DNA of 64,000 nt from Pseudomonadota bacterium (GTDB lineage Bacteria; Pseudomonadota; Alphaproteobacteria; Rhodospirillales; Magnetospirillaceae). Shown in pieces: positions 21,828 through 30,796 of the stretch. The position numbers and the translations under genes are program-made. The notes beneath the pieces were generated by a model that was given only the letters and a program-made list of their open reading frames with translations, made no database searches and was not told the origin of the DNA. Within the stretch, counting starts at the first letter, position 1, and every line of letters starts with the position of its first letter. The stretch is from positions 1-64,000 of the forward strand of contig JAJZUL010000009.1 of the NCBI GenBank assembly GCA_021848545.1. Reading direction: 5' to 3'.

Positions 21828-22802
21828 ATGCGCCGTTTCGTTTTTCTGCTCATGCTTGGACTCGGACTGGCCGCCATCGGCCCGCATGGGGCCGAGGCCG
21901 CCGAGATGGTGATCCATCCCCGCATGATCGACGATCTCAAGGCGGTGTTCGGAACGGTGGAAAGCGTTCACGAAACCAACGCGCGGGCGCGCCTTTCGGG
22001 AACGGTGGCCGATCTCGACGTCACCGAGGGCCAGGAGGTCAAGGCCGGCCAGCGCATCGCCATGGTCACCGACGCCAAGATCGCCATCCAGGTCGCCGAG
22101 ATCGACGCCCGCATCGCCGCGGCCGAAGCCCAGCGCCAGTTGGCCGCCACCGAATACGGCCGCGCCGCCCAACTGGTGGCCAAGGGTGCCGGCACCCGGT
22201 CGCGTCTGGACGCCGCGCGCACCCAGTTGCAGGTGGCGAAACGGGCGGTGACGGCGCTGGAGGCCGAACGGGGGGTGCTGACCGAACATGCCGGCGAGGG
22301 CGCGGTGCTCGCCCCCGACAACGGACGGGTGCTGAAGGTGTGGGTGACCGAAGGCACGGTGGTCATGCCGGGCGAACCCATCGCCACCATCGCCGTCGAG
22401 AATTACGTGCTGCGCATCCGTCTGCCCGAACGCCAGGCGCGTTCGATCAAGACCGGCGATACCGTGCTGGTGGGGCGCAGGGCCCTGGCCATCACCGACA
22501 CCACCCCGCGCGACGGCGTGGTCGAAAAGGTCTATCCGCTGATTCAGAACGGACGGGTGATCGCCGACGTCAAAGTGCCGGGCCTGGGCAATTATTTCGT
22601 CGGCGAACGGGTGCTGGTCCACGTCTCCACCGGCAAGCGCCGCACCATCGTCATTCCCAAGGCGGCCGTCCACCGCCGCTTCGGCATCGATTTCGTCACC
22701 GTGAAGGGGGTCGGCCCGGTGGTGGTGCAATTGGGCCAGATCGACAAGGATGGGGTCGAGGTGCTGGCGGGCCTGCATAACGGCGACGTGATCGAGTGGT
22801 GA
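21828..22802 (+). CDS. RND pump periplasmic adaptor (membrane fusion protein)
   Basis: 324 residues: signal peptide 1-25, lipoyl half-motifs around residues 45-70 and 145-170, a short alpha-helical hairpin between them and a beta-barrel domain behind. It connects the inner-membrane pump to an outer-membrane channel; no TolC-type gene is in the window. It stops 4 bp before the pump gene. Confidence 0.9.
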   Translation: MRRFVFLLMLGLGLAAIGPHGAEAAEMVIHPRMIDDLKAVFGTVESVHETNARARLSGTVADLDVTEGQEVKAGQRIAMVTDAKIAIQVAEIDARIAAAEAQRQLAATEYGRAAQLVAKGAGTRSRLDAARTQLQVAKRAVTALEAERGVLTEHAGEGAVLAPDNGRVLKVWVTEGTVVMPGEPIATIAVENYVLRIRLPERQARSIKTGDTVLVGRRALAITDTTPRDGVVEKVYPLIQNGRVIADVKVPGLGNYFVGERVLVHVSTGKRRTIVIPKAAVHRRFGIDFVTVKGVGPVVVQLGQIDKDGVEVLAGLHNGDVIEW

Positions 22803-22806
22803 CGCC

Positions 22807-25800
22807 ATGAAGCTGGGCATCTCGGGGACCATCACCAAGACTTTCATCCGCTCGCCCTTGACGCCGCTGCTGCTGCTGGCGGCGTTGGCCATCGGGCTGG
22901 TCGCCCTGAACAAGCTGCCGCGCGAGGAGGACCCCCAGATCAAGGTGCCGATGGTGGACATCATGGTCCGGGCCAACGGGCTGAAGGCGCCGGACGTGGT
23001 GCAATTGGTGACCAAGCCGCTGGAAGACATCGTCAAGGGCATCAAGCAGGTCAAACACGTCTATTCCGAAACCCAGGACGATCAGGTGGTGGTCACCGCC
23101 CGGTTCAAGGTGGGCACCAGCGAGGACGCCGCCGTGCTCCGGGTCCGCGACCAGTTGGCCGCCCATCGCGACGAGATGCCCACCGGCATTCCCGAACCCC
23201 TGATCGTCGGGCGCGGAATCAACGACGTCGCCATCCTGGTCCTGACCCTGACGCCCACGCCCAAGGCCGCCGGCCATTGGACCGACACGTCCCTGTACGC
23301 CCTGGCCCAACAGCTTCAGCACGAACTGGTCAAGGTCGATAATGTGGGGATTTCCTACATCGTCGGCGGACGGCCCGAGGAAATCCGGGTCGAACCCGAC
23401 CCGGAGGCGCTGGCCCTGTACGGCGTCACCCTGAACCAGCTGGTCGAACGGGTCAAAGAGGCCAACCGCGAATTCCTGGTGGGGTCGATCTACCATCACG
23501 GCAAGGATTTGCCGGTGGTGGCGGGCCAGACCCTGATCGGCATCCCCGACATCGGCAACCTGCTGCTGACCACCAGCGACGGACGGCCGGTCTATATCAA
23601 GGACGTGGCGCGGATCATCGTCGGCGGCGCGCCCACCCAGCACCAGACCTGGTCGTTCGTCAAGGGCAAGGACGGCAAGCTGACCCGCCTGCCCTCCGTC
23701 AGTCTGGCCATCGCCAAACGCGGCGGATCGAACGCGGTGGTGGTGGCCGATCAAATCCTCCAGCGCCTGGGGACCCTGAAGGGCCGCCTGATCCCGCCGG
23801 ACGTCACCGTCTCGGTGACCCGCAATTACGGCGCCACCGCGTCGGACAAGGCCAACGAGCTTCTGTTCCACCTGTTCCTGGCCACGGTGTCGATCGTGGT
23901 GCTGATCACCTGGGCGCTGGGCTGGCGCGAAGGGGTGGTGGTGGCCGTGGTGGTGCCCACCACCGTTCTGCTGACTTTGTTCGCGTCCTGGCTGATGGGC
24001 TACACCTTGAACCGGGTCAGCCTGTTCGCCCTGATCTTTTCCATCGGCATCCTGGTGGACGACGCCATCGTCGTGGTGGAGAACATCGTCCGCCACTGGC
24101 GCATGAATCGCAGCGCCGACATCGTCCAGGTGGCGATCGAGGCGGTGGCCGAGGTCGGCAATCCCACCGTCATCGCCACCATGACCATCATCGCCGCCCT
24201 GTTGCCGATGATGTTCGTCAGCGGGCTGATGGGGCCTTATATGAGTCCCATTCCCGCCAACGCCTCGTCGGCGATGGTTTTCTCCTTTTTCATCGCCGTG
24301 ACCATCACGCCGTGGCTGTTGCTGAAGGTGGCCGGCGGCCGCGCCGCCCGCAGCCACGGGCGCGGCCACACCCACGGGCACGGCGCCAACGCGCTGGGCG
24401 TGCTCTACGCCCGGCTGGCGCGCCCGATTCTGGCCAGCCGGCGACGTTCGAAGATGCTGCTGGCGGGGGTGACCCTGGCGACCCTGGCGGCCATCGCCAT
24501 GTTCCCGCTGGAAGGGATCACGGTGAAGCTGCTGCCCTTCGACAACAAATCCAATCTGCAATTGGTGGCGGACCTGCCGCGCGGCAGCACGCTGGAGGAT
24601 ACCGAACGGGTGCTGGCCGCCGCCGCCCGCCGGCTGGAGGTCATTCCCGAAATAACTTCGATGCAGCTTTATGCCGGCACCGCCGCCCCGTTCGATTTCA
24701 ACGGGCTGGTGCGGCATTATTATCTGCGCGACCAGCCCGATCAGGGCCAGCTTGAGATCAACCTTCTCAACCGGCACCAGCGCGACCGCACCAGCCACGC
24801 CATCGCGCTTCAGGTCCGCCGCCTGCTGGCCGGCCTGCCGATGCCCAAAGGCACCGCGCTGAAGGTCGTCGAGGACCCGGCCGGTCCGCCGGTCCTGGCC
24901 AGCCTGCTGGCGGAAATCTACGGCCCCAACGCCGCCGTTCGCCGGGCCATGGCCCGAAAGGTGCGCGAAGCCTTCACCAAGATCCCCTATATCGTCGATA
25001 TCGACGACACCCTGTCGCAGCCGGCCAAACGGCTGCGGGTGTCCATCGACGAGGACCGGCTGGAATTTTTCGGGGTCAAGCAAAAGGCGGTCTACGACAC
25101 CATCGCCGCCCTGATGGGCCAGACGCAAGTGGGCTATTCCCTGCGCGGCAAGGGCGCCACGCCCAAACCCATCGTCATCGGCCTGCCCCGTTCGGACCTG
25201 CATCTGGGCCAATTGCTGGCCGATACCCCGGTGCCGGCCCGGAACGGCACCGTCGAACTGGGCGACGTGGTCCATATCGCCACCGAACCGGAATCCTTTC
25301 CGATCTATCGCCGCGACGGCCATTTCGCCGAAATGGTCACCGGCTCGATGATCGGGCGCCTGGACGCGCCCATCTACGGCATGCTGGCGGTGGATCACGA
25401 ACTGGCGAAGATGAAGGTGCCGATCACCATCCGCTTTCACGGCCAGCCGGTGAACGAATCCCATCCCTCGCTGTTGTGGGACGGCGAGTGGGAAGTCACC
25501 TACGTCACCTTCCGCGACATGGGGGCGGCCTTCGCCGTGGCCCTGCTCGCCATCTATCTGCTGGTGGTGGCCCAGTTCGGCAGCTTCCGCCTGCCCCTGG
25601 TGATCATGGTGCCGGTGCCGCTGACCCTGATCGGCATCGTCATCGGCCACATGCTGTTCGGCGCCCCCTTCACCGCCACGTCGATGATCGGCTTCATCGC
25701 GCTCGCCGGCATCATCGTGCGCAATTCGATCCTGCTGGTGGATTTCATCCGCCACCGCCTGGCGGACGGCGCGACCCTGCGCCAGGCTCTGCTGGAATCG

Positions 25801-26034
25801 GGCGCCACCCGCATCAAGCCCATCGTCCTGACCGCCGCCGCCGCGATGATCGGCGCCGCCTTCATCCTGACGGACCCGATCTTCCAGGGGCTGGCCATCA
25901 GTCTGGTGTTCGGCCTGGCCTCGTCGACCCTGCTGACCCTGCTGGTGATCCCGGCGCTCTATATCTGGCTGCGCGACGACGGCAAGGGCTTCGGCGACGG
26001 CGACCACCACCATCATCCGGCCGAACGGACATGA
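22807..26034 (+). CDS. RND efflux pump permease with His-rich loops
   Basis: 1,075-residue inner-membrane RND proton antiporter with the usual 12 membrane segments and two large periplasmic loops. The proton-relay pair is in GILVDDAIVVVEN (about residue 415). Two His-rich tracts stand out: RSHGRGHTHGHGA near residue 515 in the central cytosolic link, and HHHH at the C-terminus. These hint at metal binding, but the DD motif is that of organic-compound (HAE-like) pumps, so the substrate is open. Confidence 0.9.
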   Translation: MKLGISGTITKTFIRSPLTPLLLLAALAIGLVALNKLPREEDPQIKVPMVDIMVRANGLKAPDVVQLVTKPLEDIVKGIKQVKHVYSETQDDQVVVTARFKVGTSEDAAVLRVRDQLAAHRDEMPTGIPEPLIVGRGINDVAILVLTLTPTPKAAGHWTDTSLYALAQQLQHELVKVDNVGISYIVGGRPEEIRVEPDPEALALYGVTLNQLVERVKEANREFLVGSIYHHGKDLPVVAGQTLIGIPDIGNLLLTTSDGRPVYIKDVARIIVGGAPTQHQTWSFVKGKDGKLTRLPSVSLAIAKRGGSNAVVVADQILQRLGTLKGRLIPPDVTVSVTRNYGATASDKANELLFHLFLATVSIVVLITWALGWREGVVVAVVVPTTVLLTLFASWLMGYTLNRVSLFALIFSIGILVDDAIVVVENIVRHWRMNRSADIVQVAIEAVAEVGNPTVIATMTIIAALLPMMFVSGLMGPYMSPIPANASSAMVFSFFIAVTITPWLLLKVAGGRAARSHGRGHTHGHGANALGVLYARLARPILASRRRSKMLLAGVTLATLAAIAMFPLEGITVKLLPFDNKSNLQLVADLPRGSTLEDTERVLAAAARRLEVIPEITSMQLYAGTAAPFDFNGLVRHYYLRDQPDQGQLEINLLNRHQRDRTSHAIALQVRRLLAGLPMPKGTALKVVEDPAGPPVLASLLAEIYGPNAAVRRAMARKVREAFTKIPYIVDIDDTLSQPAKRLRVSIDEDRLEFFGVKQKAVYDTIAALMGQTQVGYSLRGKGATPKPIVIGLPRSDLHLGQLLADTPVPARNGTVELGDVVHIATEPESFPIYRRDGHFAEMVTGSMIGRLDAPIYGMLAVDHELAKMKVPITIRFHGQPVNESHPSLLWDGEWEVTYVTFRDMGAAFAVALLAIYLLVVAQFGSFRLPLVIMVPVPLTLIGIVIGHMLFGAPFTATSMIGFIALAGIIVRNSILLVDFIRHRLADGATLRQALLESGATRIKPIVLTAAAAMIGAAFILTDPIFQGLAISLVFGLASSTLLTLLVIPALYIWLRDDGKGFGDGDHHHHPAERT

Positions 26035-26041
26035 ACCGGGC

Positions 26042-26473
26042 TCACCGCCCGGCGGATGCGCGCTCCAGTTCGATTTTGGGGCAGTGATCCATGACCACCG
26101 CCAGACCGGCGGCGCGGGCGCGCGCGGCGGCGTCCTCATTGACGATGCCCAATTGCATCCACACCACGCGGGCGCCGATGGCCACCGCTTCGTCGGCGAT
26201 GGGGCCGGCCGCCTCGGCGTTGCGGAAGATGTCCACCATGTCCACCGGCACCGGAATCGCCCTGAGATCGGGATAGACCACTTCGCCCAGCAGGGTCTGC
26301 CCGGCCAAACCGGGATTGACCGGTATGCAGCGATAGCCGTGACGTTGCAGAAACGCCATGACGATGGCGCTGGGACGCTCGGGCCGGGCGCTGGCCCCGA
26401 CCACGGCGATGGTTTTCACGGACCGCAGAATATCGAGAATCCGGGCGGCCTCGGCCCCAGGCTGATCGGTCAT
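26042..26473 (-). CDS. CoA-binding (YccU-like) protein
   Basis: 143-residue Rossmann-fold CoA-binding domain: [17 protein letters not shown] at residues 19-35 and [21 protein letters not shown] later. Single-domain members have no firm function. Convergent with the RND pump, 7 bp apart. Confidence 0.88.
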   Translation of the reverse strand: MTDQPGAEAARILDILRSVKTIAVVGASARPERPSAIVMAFLQRHGYRCIPVNPGLAGQTLLGEVVYPDLRAIPVPVDMVDIFRNAEAAGPIADEAVAIGARVVWMQLGIVNEDAAARARAAGLAVVMDHCPKIELERASAGR

Positions 26474-26778
26474 TGGATTTCACCCCGAAGATGACTTGAA
26501 CGCCGGAAAGCCTCGCTCCCCGCGGGAAAGCGGTCAAGCGGCGGAACGCGCAAGCGGAAGCTGTCACCGCGCATTTTTTCGGAACGTCGCCGCAAATCGG
26601 AATGTCGCCGCAAAGAGGATTTTGCGCTTACCCTATGGTTTCAAGACCAAACGATGGCTGTTATCCTCATGGAAGTTGTGCATTTTTACCCATAAGGAAA
26701 CGGGGTCCGTTTCACCCCGGCACGCCCCGCCCGACGGAGCGCTCACGTCAGGCGGGTCCCCTCAGGCTAGGCTCGCCC
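26474..26778. other. Gene-free gap with an 18-bp direct repeat
   Basis: No gene is seen. Two near-identical 18-bp units (26580-26597 and 26598-26615; consensus CGGAAYGTCGCCGCAAA) lie in tandem. An imperfect hairpin (about 26729-26756) precedes the next gene. The repeats resemble the short repeats near ends of IS21-type elements, so this may be the scar of a lost element. Confidence 0.45.
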
Positions 26779-29700
26779 ATGGATGACGCCCATTTTTCGT
26801 ATGATGATCGCGCCCTGAAACGCGTCACCCGATGGATCGCGATGGGGGCGCTGGCGGTGGGCGCGGCCACCCTGCCGGCTTCATGGGCGCACACCGAAGT
26901 GTCGCTGTCCCTGATGGCGGGCGGGCTGGCCCTGTATCTGCTGACGAGGCACGGATGGGCGCCGTTTCTGGGACGCGCCTTGGCGGCGGTGGTGGCGATC
27001 GTCGCCGCCATCAAGCTGGCCCTGTTGCCGACCAACGCGCCGTCGCTGGCGGTGCGGTTGGCCGGTCCCGTTTCCGGATGGTCGATCTGCGATGAGATCG
27101 GCCAGATGCTGACCGGGCTGGCCCTGATGCTGGCCGGACTCTCGGTCGGACGGCGCATGATCGGCAATTGGCTGGCGCTGGCCGCCATCACCATCCTGCT
27201 TTACACCCTGACGGCGGTCGGCTTCACCGAGAATCCCTTCACCGGCACCGCCCCCTTGACCGCCCGGCCGGCCATCGCCGCGTCCCTGCTGCTGCTGGCC
27301 GGGGGCAGCCTGCTCGCCCGTCCCCGGCCGGGCGTCGTGCGCCGCATCCTGGCCGCCCGGGCCAGCAGCGTGATGCTGCGCAACCTGCTTCCCTTCGCCG
27401 TCATGGGACCGATGCTGCTGGGATTGGCGGATATATCGGCCCACCGCTGGGGCCTTTTTCCGGAAACGACGGTTCTGTCCCTGATCGTGCTGGCGGCCAT
27501 CGTCTTCACCGTGGCGTTGCTGTGGCACGCGGCGGGACGGATCGACGCGCTGGACGAGGAACGCGTCAAGGCCGTCAGCCTGTTCCAGGGCACCCTGGAA
27601 ACCGCGCCGGACGGCATCCTGGTCGGCACCGAGCAAGGGCGGATCATTTTCGCCAACCGGCAGGCGGAAACCTTGTTCGGTTACGGCCCCGGCGAGCTGA
27701 TCGGCCTGGAGATCGAAACCCTGGTTCCCAAGGAATTCCGGGCGAATCATCTTGCGTACCAGCGCCGCTTCTTCGACACGCCCCATCCGCGCCCCATGGG
27801 ATTGGGCATCTCCATCTTCGGGCAACGCCGCGACGGCACCACCATGCCGGTGGAAATCGCCCTGGGGCCGCAATCCTTCCAGGGACAAAAAGCGGTCACC
27901 GCCATCATCCGCGACGTCACCGAGCGCAATTTGCGCGAGGAGGCGTTGCGACGCCGCGACCGGGCGCTGACCATGCTGTCGCGGGGCAACCGCGCGATGC
28001 TGCATTGTACCGACGAGCGGCAGCTTCTCGACACCATGTGCCGCGAAGTGGTCGAAGCCGGCGGTTATAAACTGGCCTGGGTCGGCTATCGGGGCGACAA
28101 CGAGGCCAAATCGATCACGCCCATGGCGCAACGGGGCTTCGATGACGATTATCTGACGCGGGCCACCATCACATGGGCCGACGACGAATTCGGGCGCGGC
28201 CCCACCGGACGCGCCATTCGCACCGGCCAAACCCAATTCAGCCGCGACGTCGCCACCGACCCCAACATGGCGCCGTGGCGGGAAGTGGCGCTGCATCTGG
28301 GATTCAGGTCCACCGCCTCGTTCCCGCTGAAGGCCGCCGGAGACACGTTCGGCGCCCTGACCATCTATTCCGAACGCCCCGACGCCTTCGACGAAATGGA
28401 GGTGCATCTTCTGGAGGAAATGACCGACGATCTGTCCTTCGGCATCGCCACCCTGCGCAGCACCATTTTGCGGGCGAAGGCGGAACGCGAGTTGAGCCTG
28501 TCGCTGTCGATGCTGGAAACCACCATCGAGGCCACGGCCGACGCCATCGTCGTCACCTCCATGACCGGACAGATCGAACGCTACAATCAGAAGTTCGCCG
28601 ACCTCTGGCGCCTGCCGCCGGTCAAGGATACGAGCGCGAAGACCTGTCACGACCTGATGACGCTGATCCAGTCCCAGGTGGCCAACGCCCCCGATTTCGC
28701 CGACCACACCCGGGCGATGTACGAAACCCCCGAGGCGGCCTTTCGCGATCTGATCGAGACCATCGACGGCCGCGTGATCGAACGGGTCGGCCAGCCGCAA
28801 TATCTGGACGGGCATATCGTCGGCCGGGTGTGCAGCCTGCGCGACGTCACCGACCAGAAGGAATATGAACGCCGTCTCACCTATCTGGCCAATTACGACG
28901 ATCTCACCGGTCTGCCCAACCGCAATCTTTTGAGCGACCGCCTGACCCAGGCCATCGCCTACGCGGCGCGCATGGACCAGCATGTGGCCCTGTTGTTCCT
29001 GGATCTCGACCGCTTCAAGATCGTCAATGACAGCCTGGGCCACGAATATGGCGACCTGTTGCTGAAGGAGGTGGCCAAACGGCTGGTGGCCGGGGTCCGC
29101 GACATCGATACCGTCGCCCGCATGGGCGGCGACGAATTCGTCATCCTTCTGCCCGAAATCACCCATGACGAGGAAATCGCCGTCATCGCCGGCAACCTGT
29201 TGACCTCGATCGCCGCCCCCTATGCCATCGCCGGTCGCGAATTGCTGCTGGGCGGGTCCATCGGCATCGCCCTTTACCCCCGCGACGGCACCGACGCCGC
29301 CACTTTGCTCAAACGGGGCGACGCCGCCATGTACCGGGCCAAGGACCAGGGCGGCGGCGTCTTCCGCTTTTTCACCAGCGATATCGACACCCAGATCAAT
29401 CGCCATATGGAAATCGCCGGCCAGCTCCAATACGCGATGGAGCGCGACGAGCTGACGTTGCTGTACCAGCCGAAATTCGACATCCGCACGGGGCGCATCG
29501 TCAGCGCCGAAGCGCTGATCCGCTGGAACCACCCCGTGTTGGGATTGATTTCGCCGGCCGAATTCATCCCCATCGCCGAGGAATCGAAGATCATCCTGGA
29601 TATCGGCACCTGGGTGGCCGATTCCGTGTTCCATCAGTTCAAGACGTGGCAGGAGAACGGCGTACCGCTGGCCAACGTCGCCCTGAACCTGTCGGCCCGC

Positions 29701-30210
29701 CAGCTCGACGACCCCGACCTGCCGCGTCTTCTGGCGCAATTGGCCACCAAACATCGTCTGTACGGCAAGATCGACGGCATCGAGCTGGAAATCACCGAAG
29801 GGATGATGATGCGCCACCCGGATCAGGCCATCGATACCCTGCACCGGCTCAAGGCCATGGATTTCGGCATTTCCGTGGATGATTTCGGCACGGGCTATTC
29901 ATCGTTGGCCTATCTCAAGCGCTTTCCCATCGACACCATCAAGATCGACCGCGCCTTCATCTCCGGCACACCCGACGACATCGACGACGTCGCCATCACC
30001 CGGGCCATCATCGTCATGGCCCACGAGTTGGGCCTGAAAGTGGTGGCCGAGGGCGTGGAAACCGACGAGCAACTGGCCTTCCTCACGGCCCATGGCTGCG
30101 ACATGGCCCAGGGGTACCTGATCGGGCGGCCGATGAGCGTCGACGCCCTGACCGCCCTGCTGCGAGCGCCGAAACCGCGGCAGGCCGCGGGATGCGGCGA
30201 AGGGATTTGA
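26779..30210 (+). CDS. Membrane PAS-GAF-PAS-GGDEF-EAL signalling protein
   Basis: 1,143 residues. Seven or eight membrane segments (about 15-255) form an N-terminal sensor. Then come PAS (about 270-385), GAF (405-545), PAS (570-680), GGDEF and EAL domains. GGDEF is intact at 783-787 with the inhibitory I-site RDID five residues before it. EAL (911-913) and DDFGTGYS (about 1034) are intact. Both c-di-GMP synthesis and breakdown are therefore possible. The start at 26779 (MDDAHFSYDD) is preferred, although it has no strong ribosome site. Confidence 0.92.
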   Translation: MDDAHFSYDDRALKRVTRWIAMGALAVGAATLPASWAHTEVSLSLMAGGLALYLLTRHGWAPFLGRALAAVVAIVAAIKLALLPTNAPSLAVRLAGPVSGWSICDEIGQMLTGLALMLAGLSVGRRMIGNWLALAAITILLYTLTAVGFTENPFTGTAPLTARPAIAASLLLLAGGSLLARPRPGVVRRILAARASSVMLRNLLPFAVMGPMLLGLADISAHRWGLFPETTVLSLIVLAAIVFTVALLWHAAGRIDALDEERVKAVSLFQGTLETAPDGILVGTEQGRIIFANRQAETLFGYGPGELIGLEIETLVPKEFRANHLAYQRRFFDTPHPRPMGLGISIFGQRRDGTTMPVEIALGPQSFQGQKAVTAIIRDVTERNLREEALRRRDRALTMLSRGNRAMLHCTDERQLLDTMCREVVEAGGYKLAWVGYRGDNEAKSITPMAQRGFDDDYLTRATITWADDEFGRGPTGRAIRTGQTQFSRDVATDPNMAPWREVALHLGFRSTASFPLKAAGDTFGALTIYSERPDAFDEMEVHLLEEMTDDLSFGIATLRSTILRAKAERELSLSLSMLETTIEATADAIVVTSMTGQIERYNQKFADLWRLPPVKDTSAKTCHDLMTLIQSQVANAPDFADHTRAMYETPEAAFRDLIETIDGRVIERVGQPQYLDGHIVGRVCSLRDVTDQKEYERRLTYLANYDDLTGLPNRNLLSDRLTQAIAYAARMDQHVALLFLDLDRFKIVNDSLGHEYGDLLLKEVAKRLVAGVRDIDTVARMGGDEFVILLPEITHDEEIAVIAGNLLTSIAAPYAIAGRELLLGGSIGIALYPRDGTDAATLLKRGDAAMYRAKDQGGGVFRFFTSDIDTQINRHMEIAGQLQYAMERDELTLLYQPKFDIRTGRIVSAEALIRWNHPVLGLISPAEFIPIAEESKIILDIGTWVADSVFHQFKTWQENGVPLANVALNLSARQLDDPDLPRLLAQLATKHRLYGKIDGIELEITEGMMMRHPDQAIDTLHRLKAMDFGISVDDFGTGYSSLAYLKRFPIDTIKIDRAFISGTPDDIDDVAITRAIIVMAHELGLKVVAEGVETDEQLAFLTAHGCDMAQGYLIGRPMSVDALTALLRAPKPRQAAGCGEGI

Positions 30211-30264
30211 AGTTTTTCCTGAATCGTGCCAAGCTAGCCGGTCAAGTCGGGTTTGGAGGCTAGA

Positions 30265-30645
30265 ATGGACATCAAACCTTTGGGCGGCCCAAGCGTACCC
30301 ACGCCGAAGGAGGTCGCGCCCGTTCCGGCGCAAGCCTCGGGCCAGCAGCAGGCGGCGAACGGGCAGCAATCGGCCAATGCCAACACCGCCAATGCCAACA
30401 CCGCCAATGCCAACACCGCCAATGCCAATACCACCAACGCGAATGGCATCGGCGGACAGCGGACACAGCAAGGCTTCATCAGCCCCATCCTCAGCGTCGA
30501 CCAATCCACCGGCGCGGCGGTGCTGTCGTTCCGCAACCAGGCCACGGGCACCCAATTGTTCCAGGTGCCGTCGCGTAAGGCGCTGGTCTACGAGCACCAG
30601 CAGGCGATAACGCCGCCGCACGCCCACGGGAAAATCACGGCGTAA
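30265..30645 (+). CDS. FlaG-like small flagellar protein with Asn-Ala repeat
   Basis: 126 residues. The N-terminal half is disordered, rich in Pro/Gln/Asn/Ala, and holds a tandem repeat of NANTA. The C-terminal half (SPILSVDQSTGAAVLSFRNQ, then QLFQVPSRKALVYEHQQ) resembles the C-terminus of FlaG proteins, where a TG turn and a Q-x-P-S motif recur. FlaG affects filament length in other bacteria. It lies just upstream of the glycosyltransferase and giant hook-associated protein genes. TTGGAGG is 6 nt before ATG 30265. Confidence 0.6.
   Translation: MDIKPLGGPSVPTPKEVAPVPAQASGQQQAANGQQSANANTANANTANANTANANTTNANGIGGQRTQQGFISPILSVDQSTGAAVLSFRNQATGTQLFQVPSRKALVYEHQQAITPPHAHGKITA
30376..30435 (+). repeat. 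15-bp in-frame tandem repeat (4 units)
   Basis: Three exact copies of AATGCCAACACCGCC (30376-30420) and one diverged copy to 30435, each encoding NANTA. In-frame repeats like this change copy number easily. Confidence 0.9.
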
Positions 30646-30796
30646 GCAGGCCGCGGCCAAACGTTCGACGCTTGAAAACCGGGCGGCCTGGACCCCGATC
30701 GGGGTGGTTGCCGGTTGTGGCGGACATGTCCCCGGCGGCAAGACCGGGTTTGAGCGGATGCCGGATTCGACCAAGACCAGGAAAGAGCGCCTGTCC

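Noticed and set aside
22696-26139. 1,147-codon minus-strand ORF over the RND pump
   Set aside because: Low-complexity Gly/His/Gln/Arg composition; the plus-strand RND permease explains the DNA.
26881-29844. 987-codon minus-strand ORF over the GGDEF-EAL gene
   Set aside because: Antisense shadow; the plus strand has intact PAS, GAF, GGDEF and EAL motifs.
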